Position numbers and translations under genes: made by a program
DNA from: Hexactinellida sp. DTS-2022
Taxonomy: Eukaryota; Porifera; Hexactinellida
Assembly (NCBI GenBank): GCA_028753945.1
Contig: JAPNXP010000001.1
Location: forward strand, 3,338,501 to 3,402,500
Reading direction: 5' to 3'
Length of the DNA: 64,000 nt
The notes under the pieces: generated by a model
Database searches by the model: none
What the model saw: the letters and a program-made list of their open reading frames with translations, nothing else
Told to the model about the DNA's origin: nothing
Shown here: one piece after another, positions 43,590 through 54,089 of the stretch
Position numbering within the stretch: position 1 is the first letter of the stretch
Layout of the letters: every line of letters begins with the position of its first letter

Positions 43590-44935
43590 TGGTTCCAGAT
43601 TGAAACATTAGAACTTGAATGAGGAGGGGACAAAACGTCAGTTTTTAGGATTCGTCAAGATTCTCAATTTATTTCGAAATGTACAATCTGTGCTTTTGTA
43701 GCATCGGCGCTTTGATAAGTGCTTTAGGAGTTCAACACATACCATCAGAATGGCGTATTCTTAGTGACTCTTCTAAGTCCAGCATAAAGGCAGTGTTACT
43801 TCACAATGCCAATCTATACCCTCTAGAGTCAATAGCAATTGCATATTCAGAAAAATTGCGAGTCCCATGAAACAATGGTAATTCAATTAGAACATTACAA
43901 TTGGTGTATGTGTGGTGACCTCAAGGTAATCGGACTGCTTTAGGATATGCAACTTGGTTAAACAAATATTGCTGCTTCATATGTGAATGGGATAGTCACG
44001 TAAGGTAGTCTCACTACATACAAAAGGGCTGGCCTATTCGTGATGAATTAATTCCAGCTAAAAAAGTGTTAGTTACCACCCTTTAGTAGATCCAAACAAC
44101 AAGTTTATTTTGCATCCTCTACACATTAAACTGGGTCTTATTAAAAAATTAAGGATCCTTTTTATGAAGAAACATTAAATACCTCGGAGAAAGCTGCCTG
44201 GAATGCATTTAAATCGAGAACTCGGAGTATGTTTTCTGGAGGAAAACATGTCACCAGGGGTGGTGAATTTGCTGTTAACAACCATTTTGGCTGTTTGCTG
44301 TTAACAGCTAAGAATTCGTCCCCAATTGGCATTGAACTTTAACTGCATTTAAGTCGCCTTTAAGTTGTTAATTAACGTCAATTTAAGATGTTAACAGCCA
44401 ATGTGAGCTGTTAACAGCCCAATTCAAGCTGTTCAAATTCAATGATTGTATTAGTAAAAAGTACCGAAAAGGGACAAGCAAGGAAAGTTATACTCAAAAA
44501 TGTTTAAATTCGAAGTGTATATCGTATTCACATAACAGTGAAATTTGAAACTAAATGATTATATAATATTTCAAATATTGCATTGGTTAGCATCTAGATG
44601 TTAACAGCTTCGATTTTCATTTGCTGTTAACAGCTTGGCTGTTTCCATTCCTGCATATCACCAGTCATGAACAATTGAGACACTTCTCCATTCATACAAT
44701 GCAATGGGAAGTAGGTAATATGTATGCAAAGTTACACTTTTTCCATTCACACTTGTACTTTTATCTGAAAATCTGTGTGATGTGTGACGAGTACGGGAAA
44801 AGATTTCATCAAGAAATCGCAAATATGGATAATAGACATAAAGGCAAGTGTAAACCAACATCATGGCTGACTACTGTTGCTACCTCAGAAGAGATACATT
44901 TCAAGTCATATAAGAAAAGGAAAGCAATGTAGTCC
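43590..44935 (+). pseudogene. Transposase relic, PCFLC/EQGERFHQ-type family
   Basis: Segment 43679-43870 carries PSEWRILSDSSKSSIKAVLL, about 43970 gives CCFICEWDSH and then a KGWPIRDELI-like piece, and after an insert 44662-44935 gives YAKLHFFHSHL and DEYGKRFHQEIANMD. This is the order of a transposase-like protein family widespread in invertebrate genomes (SSK, CFLCLWDSR, KLHFLHSHL, EQGERFHQ). It shares its general plan with the transposase at 24650-26925 (PC..C, then E-rich end), suggesting distant kinship. Frames are broken at several places, including TAG TAG near 44084. Confidence 0.7.
44255..44653. mobile_element. hAT MITE with GCTGTTAACAGC repeats
   Basis: CAGGGGTGGTGAATTTGCTG ... CTTGGCTGTTTCCATTCCTG, with CATGTCAC (44247-44254) and CATATCAC (44654-44661), an 8-bp duplication with one mismatch. 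Palindromic GCTGTTAACAGC words recur inside. It splits the transposase relic, whose sequence resumes directly after. Confidence 0.8.
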
Positions 44936-45263
44936 AGCGGCATAGGCATAAAATTTCAACAGATTGTTCATTTTTTTGAAAAAAAGCACCAAAATTTGTG
45001 CACATGTACTTTGATGTAGTGCGAACATTTTGGATATTGAGGCAATATAAAGAGTGTCTATATCGGCCATGACAGCTCGCCAAAGAAACCATAGCAACGC
45101 CCAAATATGGTAATGTGATATTAAAAATGTAACCTCCTATTGCTGCATCATTGCACATATTGAGGTTTGGTCAAATAATCTTGTTCTACTTTATTTCCTA
45201 AATTACATACTTTGATTAATCAAGTTTGGCATCCATTTTGGTGATGTATTATTAGCTTACCAG

Positions 45264-46014
45264 GGTTGCCAACTCTCACGCTTTAGGCTTGAATCTCAGG
45301 CGTTTTTACAAAATGTAAATTGCTCCATCAATTCTAGAAGCTATTTTATTTCTTATATTTAAGACACAACTCTACTAAATGATATGTAAAATTTAATTAA
45401 GCAGTTTTATTCTTAATCTTGAAATAGTGAAATTTAGACTTTTGCAACACAATTGATAAAAAGTGATCCATTGCGAAGCGACCGAGACCGAAGGGCTCGT
45501 ATAAACAAAATAGATTCGTAAACTCGAAATTCGAAATCAGCAAATTTGTTTACTTAAATGACATATGATATTATATATTCCTATTAGAAATGCGTTTTAA
45601 CCCCTCTATCACTCGAATGCATTTCGGGCAAGCTTTCAAAAATACAGACAAAGAACAATCGAGTATTCATATTAAATTTATTATCATAATCCATTGTTAA
45701 GATATCATAATTAGTTTTGAAAGTTAATAACTATGGAATTGAATTGAGTTATTTATTGTAGTGGAATATTTATTATAACTAAGGACAAAGAAATCGATTT
45801 GAATAGTAACTAAGGTGACTATTTCCAATTTTTAGTCTGGACATTCCAGTTTTTTTACAATTATTGTGCGAAGTCCAGTAATTTTCTAAATTATCATCCA
45901 ATTCTCTCCGATACGTTCGCATCAAACTAATATTGTCCAGGATTGTCCCGGGTTTTGTTTAAATTTTGAGAAATGTGCAGGTTTTGGCCCAAAATATTCT
46001 GGTCAACCTGATAG
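45264..46014. mobile_element. Possible MITE with CAGG(G)TTG ends
   Basis: CAGGGTTGCCAACTCTCACG on the left, CTGGTCAACCTG on the right. The flanking octamers do not match well. It contains the small arrayed-element copy at 45466-45675. Confidence 0.4.
45466..45675 (+). mobile_element. Arrayed element, copy 6 (short, decayed)
   Basis: One GTCGC-type hairpin with CCGAGACCGAAGGGCTCG, part of one unit (AATTCGAAATCAGCAAATTT), then a diverged TG arm (ACAGACAAAGAACAATCGAG). Confidence 0.6.
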
Positions 46015-46049
46015 TAACATCTAATGAATATAATTTTATTATTCATATG

Positions 46050-46489
46050 CTAGGGTGCGAACCGTAAAGCCCGTGGTCCGCTATACAAAGCCCGCGCCTG
46101 CGGCCCAGTTATTTATTCCGCCAGCCTGCGATTTAGGAAATTTGTTTAATTTATGGCATCGTTGGCTGAATTCGTGAATAAATTCTCTAAGAATTGAGAG
46201 TTCATATAATTTCCGCGTTATATAATTCGGGAAATCGTATGCACAAATAGTATCTAAATAAAACTTTTTATATAGGCAACACTTAGATAGTTTCGTTAGT
46301 TATTTCCTATTTATTTCTATTAATGGTGGAAGATAGCAGCTTTCGTGCATCTAGACTTTTAGATTTATGAGTTATTGAAAAATCAACAATTGATCTTTTT
46401 TACTCTTTTCGGCCCGTTTTGGATCGCAGCTTGTGGAAAAAGGCCCACAGCCAGTGATTTACAACAAGGCCGCACCGGTCGCACCCTAG
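46050..46489. mobile_element. hAT MITE, 440 bp
   Basis: CTAGGGTGCGAACCG ... CGGTCGCACCCTAG between TTCATATG (46042-46049) and TTCATATC (46490-46497), an 8-bp duplication with one mismatch. Confidence 0.8.
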
Positions 46490-46497
46490 TTCATATC

Positions 46498-47140
46498 TAT
46501 TCGATTATTTTAATGTTACTATAAATTATATCAGCAATAAATTTTAATACTATAACATTTAATCTAATTGAATTATTCAAATACGTATAGTAGAAGTCAT
46601 TAAAACACGAAGTGATTACATAATTGAATTTTAGATAATTTACTATTTTAAATAGTTAAAACCCTAAGCAGGCAGGCGAAAGTGGAAGTTAAAGTGAAAA
46701 TTAATTGAATTTTAATTGAAAGTGAAAATGAAAGGGTTTTTTCTATTTATACTTTTACACCCAACAGACAGCTTCAGGTTAAAAAAAATTCCAAAATCGA
46801 AATTCAAAATGCGGGCCATGAGATGCACATTAATCAATAACCAGACGCCTATGCTTAAATTCAGACCTCTGGCCCTTATCATCTATCCAGGGGAGGCGAC
46901 ACGGAGAAAAATACAAGGGTAGTGATTTCAATACTGGGCCACTGTCGGCAGAGTAAAAATAACAACAATTTATGAATAAGAATATAAGTAGTAACCTATT
47001 ATTGTCTAAATACAAGAAGAAAAATATGTTAAAATGTTTAGATGTTGGCTGAACACGTGGATTGAAAATGACACTTAAACTTTTTTGAGATCAAGCTAAC
47101 TTAATTTGATAATTGATAAAAAGACCACAACACCCATTTG
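46498..47140. other. Gene-free stretch
   Basis: Small open frames on both strands at 46716-47015 overlap each other and show no domain. No element ends seen. Confidence 0.35.
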
Positions 47141-47280
47141 CAGGGCCGGCGGAAGCAGTTATAAAGTGATAAGGCCATGGCTTGACCGGCCTAACTAGTG
47201 GCGTAAGAGTGGTCAGGCTATTGGCCTGGCCACTTGATAAAAGTGGTCAGGAGATGGCCTGACCGCTTCCTCCGCCCCTG
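47141..47280. mobile_element. hAT-like MITE, 140 bp
   Basis: CAGGGCCGGCGGAAGCAGT ... GCTTCCTCCGCCCCTG, inverted ends; internal palindromic TGGTCAGGCTATTGGCCTGG. No matching octamer on the flanks. Confidence 0.6.
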
Positions 47281-47567
47281 AAATCTTTGCACACAAATCT
47301 ATCAAGAGTCAAACATTTAACATATTTAGATTGACATAAATGACATAAAATTTTAGATTTTCATATAAATTTTGCAGTCTCGCTAGAGGTGAGTTTGAGA
47401 TATCAGAGAGAAAATATCCGCTAGGAATCATCGCATTGAATCCTAGAAATTGATAGGTTTGCAACCGTGTTAACAAAAAACTTCTTTTTCTGAAAATCAT
47501 GACATACAAGTCAAATCCGTAAAACTGGAGATTTCTGCATGCAGAACACAAAATTAGTATATATATC

Positions 47568-47707
47568 CATAGGCGTCGGACCCACCCGGCCACCCCCCGA
47601 AGGGTCTACCCGGCTCTACCCGGGCCATAGTTGTGCTAATTAGTGATGCCGTGAATGTAGCGGCCCCGGAATCGATTGGGCCGGCGGGCCGATTTCCGAC
47701 GCCTATG
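47568..47707. mobile_element. hAT-like MITE, CATAGGCGTCG family, copy 2
   Basis: CATAGGCGTCGGA ... TCCGACGCCTATG, with GC-rich CCCGG interior, like 390-545. Flanks do not show a duplication. Confidence 0.65.
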
Positions 47708-48296
47708 TTAACTTAGGCTCGCGGTTGGGGAAAGGTACAGAGTGTGTTCCAAGTACACTCACAGCGAAACTACTCTTTAGTAGCTAGCTGCAGCCCTGAG
47801 GGACCAACCTACTATTTATTCATTAATAAATTAATTAATTAACACTACTTCACAGCATAATGAATTATCTTTCCATATAGCTTACTAACAGGCAGTTATC
47901 AAGACATTTTATCTTATTACTCTGCGAGAAGAATCGAGCCTGAACATTGTACAAGCCAGAACAAGTAGTTCCCGTCCTGAATTTGTGTATTTTGATGGAT
48001 TAGTTTATATCCTTTACACGTTAGTTATGTGGTATATTTATTACATCTTTCTGAAACTGTTACTCTGATATTTCCCATTAAATTTATTAATAAAAGATAT
48101 CAATGCATAATAGTGGCTAATATTAATAACAGGGTGATAAAAGTAAATTTTTAATATAAATTGCTTTTAGTTAGAGAGAATTTTTATAACCAAAAATATA
48201 ATCAGGGAGTAATAAGGTATGTATTGTAGCCAAACAAAGTGGAGAAATAAGATAATAAACTAGTAGCTAGATAAATTAGATATCGTGTTACTTAGG
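47708..48296. other. Gene-free stretch upstream of the small-gene pair
   Basis: AT-rich, no coding sequence or element ends seen. Confidence 0.35.
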
Positions 48297-48432
48297 AAGC
48301 TTTTTAAGCTTTCAGAATGTGTGGACTTGGCCCAAATTACACAAGTTTCATAAACTTCCAGAATGTGTGCACTTGGCCCAAATTACACAAGTTTTATAAG
48401 CTTCCACAATGTGTGCACTTGGCCCAAATTAC
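48297..48432. repeat. Three ~52-bp tandem repeats upstream of a TATA box
   Basis: CAGAATGTGTGCACTTGGCC followed by CAAATTACACAAGTTTATAA-like sequence, three times in direct orientation, ending about 55 bp before TATAAATA. Could be a regulatory array; no factor is identified. Confidence 0.7.
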
Positions 48433-48485
48433 GTTTTAATGTTTCATGACTCAGTTTTGTGCTACAATGATTTACAACTTACAAC

Positions 48486-48493
48486 TATAAATA
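48486..48493 (+). promoter_or_regulatory. TATA box of small unit 1
   Basis: TATAAATA 42 bp before the ATG at 48528. Downstream unit 2 has the same octamer 37 bp before its ATG (49238). Confidence 0.6.
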
Positions 48494-48527
48494 CCACATG
48501 AAATATGCAAAAGTAATTACAGCTATA

Positions 48528-48772
48528 ATGGATTCTTCAGAAAGATACTATATTGAATTCATTGAACAGATGCAAAAAGAATACGAAGAAAAAAAATGAG
48601 CATGATGGAAGAGACATGCAAAATCATTGATGAGCATAGAGCGTATCTAGATATGAAAAGGGAGGAATGGGAAATCGAAAAAAAGCATTTGAAAAAAAAT
48701 CAGAAAATTAAAACAAACGATAATACGAATGGGGGATATAGATTCAGATTAAGTGTAGAATTATTTAATTAG
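48528..48772 (+). CDS. Small Glu/Lys-rich protein, frame shift at an A8 run
   Basis: ATG at 48528 opens 23 codons (ERYYIEFIEQMQKEYEEKK) that end at TGA 48597. Directly at the run of eight A's a -1 change of frame enters a second frame, ATG 48596 to TAG 48772, of 58 codons (ETCKIIDEHRAYLDMKREEW). Both halves share charged, helix-forming composition, so a single ~82-residue coiled-coil-like protein is likely. The break could be a homopolymer base-call error, a real mutation or -1 slippage. Promoter-like TATAAATA upstream and AATAAA at 48828 frame a compact transcription unit. Not recognised as a known family. Confidence 0.5.
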
Positions 48773-48827
48773 AAGCAGGGTATTAGATTTTAGTTTGTAA
48801 TGTGTTTTTTGTTAACTCATAAGATTA

Positions 48828-48833
48828 AATAAA
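48828..48833 (+). other. Poly(A) signal of small unit 1
   Basis: AATAAA in ATTAAATAAAGTTGTGCT, 56 bases after the stop. Unit 2 has the same motif with matching context (GAAATAAAGTTGAGTTGC) at 49595. Confidence 0.55.
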
Positions 48834-49237
48834 GTTGTGCTTTACTAGTATTTTAATTAATGGTATTTTTTAATTAATTAATCTAAAAGGGAAAATGCAT
48901 ACTATAGCTTGACTAGATCCTGTCTTTTTTAAGGCAAGTGGATTAGAGAGTTAAATCTTTCAATTATAAGAATTATGAATATTATATTTAGCCAACAAAA
49001 TGCTTTAGATATAAAAAAATTAAGATTTGCAAGATATCGAATTTAGTAATCGTTTTGGGAACCAGTTCCTCATTCTTGTAATCGGAAGTGATAAATAACT
49101 AACGTTAATTCCGGAATTTGATTCAAGAATATAAGCTATTAGTTCGAATTACATCAAATTTAATGATCAATGCACATGATATTTGTGATTACTTCGTGAG
49201 TCTTTCTATTTGATCAAAGATGTATAAACTTAGAAAC

Positions 49238-49245
49238 TATAAATA
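49238..49245 (+). promoter_or_regulatory. TATA box of small unit 2
   Basis: TATAAATA preceded by AAAC as in unit 1 (CAAC), 37 bp before an ATG. Confidence 0.55.
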
Positions 49246-49274
49246 GGTTACAGTTTAGGAATTATTGAATTAGG

Positions 49275-49373
49275 ATGGTTTCAATGATTTATGTGGACGA
49301 GACGTTGACAGAAGAAATTCAGAATCAGCCGAAGAGCAGATCGAGCTGCCAAGATGCAGTCGAACAATTTTAA
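49275..49373 (+). CDS. Small ORF of unit 2, possibly a degenerate paralogue
   Basis: 32 codons (MVSMIYVDETLTEEIQNQPK...) with no domain. It lies at the same place relative to TATAAATA and AATAAA as the ORF of unit 1. Further down, 49400-49500 has Glu/Lys/Arg-rich frames resembling the second half of unit 1's product but with stops, so unit 2 may be a decayed copy or may use splicing that I cannot see. Confidence 0.35.
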   Translation: MVSMIYVDETLTEEIQNQPKSRSSCQDAVEQF

Positions 49374-49655
49374 CTAATTGATTCTTTTAATTAAGAGCAG
49401 AGGATCCCTGGAGAATGGGAGAAGAGTATGGCAGGATGAGAGAAATGCTTTAAAAATAAAAATTAGGGAGAAAAGTAGAAAACTGCGAAACATGGAGACT
49501 TAGCTGGAGGGTTCCGAGAAGTGTAGGGATATTATTGGAAACTAGAATAATTTGTATACTTTATTATTTAGATGTTTGTTGTGTCAATTAATGAAATAAA
49601 GTTGAGTTGCTACTACGTATTAATAAATAAACACCTTCTTTTAATAAAGCAAGTG

Positions 49656-49793
49656 GAGGGACGGACTAAGCCATGGTGAGGCCCTAAGCTATATTGACTT
49701 CTGAGCCCCCCCCCCCCCCAATTCAATAAAGCCCCCTAAACTTGTGAGGCCCTAAGCTATAGCTTAATTAGCTTATGCCATAATCCGGCCCTG
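49656..49793. mobile_element. hAT MITE, 138 bp, with a C13-14 run
   Basis: GAGGGACGGACTAAGCC ... CATAATCCGGCCCTG between perfect copies of AGCAAGTG (49648-49655, 49794-49801). Interior GAGGCCCTAAGCTATA occurs twice, with a poly-C tract between. Confidence 0.85.
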
Positions 49794-49989
49794 AGCAAGT
49801 GGATTACAATTAATCTGTAAAGTGGAAAATTCTTTTCACTACCAGCTCCTCGAAATACCACAGTAGATTGGAAAAGCAAATCCAGAATTCACTAGTTATA
49901 CTAAGTCTCAAATTCACAATTTAATTAATTAATTAATAATTAAGTATAACATTAAATGTTCAGTAAACTTATAGTTAGAGTGGATAAAA

Positions 49990-50152
49990 TTTGCCTTGTA
50001 TAGTTGCGCCTCAGAATACTACAGCGTCTCAAAATACCACAGTCTAATTTGTAATAGCACATCCATGGTGTATAGAGTGTATCATATAGGCGTCTCAAAA
50101 TACCACAGCGTCTCAAATACCACAGCGTCTCAAAATACCACACAACAGGACT
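49990..50152. repeat. GCGTCTCAAAAT repeat family, copy 3
   Basis: Several GCGTCTCAAAATACCACA words and GCACATCCATGGTGTATAGA, ending CACACAACAGGACTA. The octamer overlapping its end, GACTATAT, became the target of the MITE at 50157. Confidence 0.6.
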
Positions 50153-50156
50153 ATAT

Positions 50157-50349
50157 CAGGGGTTTATCCAGGAGCGCGCCATACGCCTAGAGGCGTATAA
50201 ATTGGGATATGTTTCCGTTTAGGAGCGCGAAAATTATCGAAAATCCCCATAGAGTAATACAAAACTAACCTTTTAGGCGTACATAATTCATACTTTAGTG
50301 ACCTTAGGACAGTTAGGAGTGTTCAATTCTACTCCCGTATAATACCCTG
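50157..50349. mobile_element. hAT MITE, TTCATCCAGGC-related family
   Basis: CAGGGGTTTATCCAGGAGCG ... CCCGTATAATACCCTG, with the perfect 8-bp duplication GACTATAT (50149-50156, 50350-50357). 193 bp. Confidence 0.9.
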
Positions 50350-50513
50350 GACTATATCCTATGTACAAAAGCCCAAACACGACAGGGGAGGGTTTAAAAA
50401 GGGGTGATGTTACGTAGGGTTTGTTAGCAAACCACAGTACTAATATTTGCTATAATAGTTAGGTTAGATTCTAGTGTCTTAATGTAGTATAGCTAAACTT
50501 ATCTATATTTCTT

Positions 50514-51590
50514 ATACGAGCCCTTCGTTCTCGGTAGCTTCGCGACGGATCACTCTCTTACAAAAGTCGCTTCGCGACTTTGATTCGTTCGTGTTAGACA
50601 CTACGCAACACAATTAATTAACGGCCGCTTCGCGGCCTTACTCTCCTCAAATAGCCTCATATTAAAAAGTTAAACCTGTCACCTATAAATTACACGTACT
50701 CAATTCAGTATCCTGCTATTTGGGACCCAGTATGTCAATATATTAATTAATTAATTAATTAATGTTAATTACTAACCATGATTTACTGCATAGTAATTGT
50801 TTGTAAATACCGTATTTCCCCGAATAAGCGCCGGGTCAATAAAAATGACATTGGTATGATAAAATTTAAACACATTATTTGATCACTGTAATGTAATTCC
50901 ATTGATTTTGGCAACTTCAGTAGGTATACTTTTGGTGGAAACTATTATAACCCACCTAAATATAATTTTCTGGATTTTTCACAAAAATTTCATGAAAGTT
51001 TTGGCCCACGAAAACAATAAGCGCCGGGCGCTTATTCGGGGAAATACGGTAGTTGAATTACTTTGATCGTAATATTATGCATGTTATGTGATTGACGTAA
51101 GCTAAATACATCACGAATAGAAATAAACTGATGGAAGCCAAACTGGATTAATCAAGTATGTAATTTCGGAAATAATGTAGGTGAAGACTCTGAAGAGCAA
51201 TTGGAGGTTACATTTTTGTAAGTGCCTGGCTAAGATTAAATGCGAAAATTTAAAAAAATTCTAGAGACATGCAATACATTCTGTTTTATAATGTGACAAA
51301 ATTGTTTGACGTTTATTCCTACGTGACGTCACAATCCCATAAATCGGTATACGTGTGATATCATCTAAAATTGTGAGCGAATCGAGTAAAACCTGAAAGA
51401 GTTATTCCCAAATATGTACCTTTATGACGTTATAATCCCGTTATTTCGCTTAGAAAACCAATAGATCGTTTTCGCAGTACAAAATTACCCCTGGATACAA
51501 ATTTTCAGCTTTCTGGGACTCGTAGTATTTCCAATTAATTCTGGACAAACACACACACAACAATTGCGCTTTTAATATATAGATTATATC
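50514..51590 (-). mobile_element. Arrayed-element relative, second subtype, with MITE insert
   Basis: Hairpin arm at 50514-50648 with additional stems (AGTCGCTTCGCGACT, GGCCGCTTCGCGGCC, GTGTTAGACACTACGC). The right side ends with the CA-rich arm in reverse (TTCTGGACAAACACACACAC, ACAACAATTGCGC). Between them there are no ~140-bp units but unique AT-rich sequence and the MITE at 50810-51049. The arm at 57632-57742 belongs to the same subtype. Confidence 0.55.
50810..51049. mobile_element. TA-flanked MITE, AATAAGCGCC family, copy 2
   Basis: CCGTATTTCCCCGAATAAGC ... CTTATTCGGGGAAATACGG with TA on each side (50808-50809, 51050-51051). 240 bp. Confidence 0.85.
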
Positions 51591-51672
51591 GGTCATTTAA
51601 ATTCTTGTAAGATCAAACTAATTTAATCAGTTTTAATTAATTCTTATTTTATTCTAGATACAGACTATCATA

Positions 51673-51832
51673 GCGAATCCCAACCTTTTTCAACCGTGGA
51701 CCCTCTTTGGCAAATACCAAACATTAATTTATGTGGACCCCTCCCATTGCTCCTAATACAAATTTAGAGATCTTGTCGATCCGCTACCTCCATCCGTGGA
51801 CCCAATTTGAGAACCGCTGCCCTATTAGATCT
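51673..51832. mobile_element. Small MITE, CAGCG..TCCCAA ends, copy 2
   Basis: TATCATAGCGAATCCCAACC ... CAATTTGAGAACCGCTGCCC, containing two GTGGACC words. Relative of 21557-21708 in reverse. Confidence 0.55.
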
Positions 51833-52857
51833 TTGTTAAGTGAAGAGTTCCTTTTCATATTTTTGTTTAATGTTTCGATATATTTTATCTAAGTTGTTTA
51901 AGGCTCGAGTATAAAGTTCAAAATGAAATTCCAATAAATTTTACATTTATGTTTTATTGCATATTTAGCAAGCTCCATATGTCTATGTTATCAACTGATA
52001 GTTTCATTCAGAAATTCCAAATACTTTGGGAAATATCAACACCTGAAGTGCATTCTTCTCAATTTTAATGTAAAGATGTAAAAAATAATAATTAATTCAA
52101 AGTGATGACAACATGTACAAGCCTTGAAAAAAATTCCATTAAGTAATACATGTTTTCTGGATTCAGCATTATTCAGTATATACTAGTACATAAGTTTAAC
52201 CTGTTATATAACGTTGCAATACTTCTTAAGAATTGTTATCAGATTTTGAAGCAAAAAAATGCAACATAACCATGAGTCACTGTCTAAGATTCACTTTCAA
52301 GATGAATAATTCATAGATTATGCATTAACTTGAGAGTATTAGAGGTTTAACTTAGACCTAGTATACTATCTATTGAATAAATAAAGCTGGATCAGCGCTT
52401 AATCTTCTGTGGTTTAATTGTTACAACTGGCAACATATTTCAGTCAGGTATAGGAATTTAATATTACGCAATATGGAACTATAATCAATCACTCGAGCGA
52501 ATATTATTCGAAATCAATTCTGATGGTGGATGGATTTGAATGGAACAAAAAATTTCAACTTTATACTCGAGCCTTAATACGTCTTTTATTAGTTATGTAT
52601 CACGTATAATACGTATAATGTAATACGTATTATACGTATACCTTACAAATAATATCGAGCTCATGGAATTTGCTTTGATTAACTTTTGGTTTAATCGTTG
52701 TTCTTTTATTGTTAATCGACTCGTAGTTTAGTTTGTATAGTACAAATATAATTATTTGCTAGATGTTGATTTACAACAAGAATTACAAATATTCTATTGA
52801 ATTTACTTCGAAAACATCCCTGGTTGATCATAGATTTAACGTATAATACGTACTAGC
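51833..52857. other. Gene-free stretch
   Basis: AT-rich. A palindromic cluster of ACGTATAATACGTATAATGT and TAATACGTATTATACGTATA lies at 52604-52645. No gene. Confidence 0.4.
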
Positions 52858-53004
52858 ACGGGAGTCGCACGGCTCTAAAAACTCTCCGGTCAAACAGTTA
52901 AAGTGGTCCGGCTAAAACCGGACCCTCCTATATAATAGAGTAGAATAAATGAAAAGTGGTCCGGCCATGGCCTGACCTGCCGGACCGCGTGCTACGCCTA
53001 TGAC
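52858..53004. mobile_element. GC-rich MITE candidate
   Basis: TAGCACGGGAGTCGCACGG ... CGGACCGCGTGCTACGCCTATG, with internal inverted GTGGTCCGG words. Ends imperfect, duplication not found. Confidence 0.4.
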
Positions 53005-53019
53005 TAGTGGATAGCCTAT

Positions 53020-53190
53020 TAAACAACTTAGTATTTTATTTAACTATGTTAAAAGCAGGCTATAAAAACACGATAATTCCCACGAAAAATAGCGATTACA
53101 TAATCAAATGGTGATATATCACAATTCTAAAGGTATGCTTTGATATCATGTTCCAAACTTACTAATAATTTAATGCATTTCTCAGGTCTG
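53020..53190. mobile_element. Fragment of the CGTGACCT foldback family
   Basis: GGCTATAAAAACACGATAATTC ... TTTAATGCATTTCTCAGGTCTG-type sequence is the reverse complement of 56690-56870 with few changes. The two lie on either side of the WD40 gene as an inverted pair. Confidence 0.65.
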
Positions 53191-54089
53191 TATACCATCT
53201 AATCTTCTAGAAAAAATATTGATGACTTTTCGTGGACTTCCAGTCAGGAGCATAAAAATTTGGAGCGTCCTGAATAACTTTGTAAGACATACAATAGCAA
53301 CTGGCCATATATTACTTTGAGGCTCCTTAAACAGACATCCACACGAATATCGTATCTGCCCGGGCAGAGGTTTAGTCATAGCCTCGAAAACTCGAAAGAC
53401 ATAGAAAATTCCTTAGGACATTTTGAGCCAATAATTAGGTTGATGAACTCCGCTTACCCTACTTTCTACAGAGCCGATTTTAAAAAAATTCAATTACTGC
53501 AATTTAACTATGGTTATGAAAGGAATTTATTGTATGCCTTAATGAATCTGTACATTCTGATGGAATTTATTGTAGAACTTTGATCGAATTTTCTGATGCC
53601 GAACTTTGATCAAATGATGAATTCGCCAATTTCGATCAAAGTTCTACTTGAACAACCCATGTAGAATTCGCTTTAATCTAGTAAATCTACAAGTCCAGGA
53701 ATGTATATTTGTACAGTATTCTACCACTTTAAACAATTGTGTTGTTACCTTTCTTAAACTTACCTATTGCTTTATCTTTTACTGAAATATTGGCTTTAAA
53801 ATAATGAAATAAAAACAGTTACATATCATGATTATTAGTAGAGCGTGTCTACCATAGATAGTGAGTATCCAAGGTTTGTCTTATTCTAACATGCAAGTCA
53901 TTCTGGCATACAACAGGCCTTTTATAAGTATAACGTATGTATGTCATGGACTCATTTACATGATTTACTATATTATTTGACATCGTCCTTAGTACATTCA
54001 TTGACCATTAATTATATTTTAATTGTATCATCTTTAACTTAAACAATTTCTTTAACGTTCTTCAACATTTTACTACTGTATTAGCTAAA
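53191..54089. other. Upstream region of the WD40 gene
   Basis: The frames at 53182-53379 and 53317-53583 show no domain. No clear TATA box at the expected distance from 54090. Confidence 0.4.
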
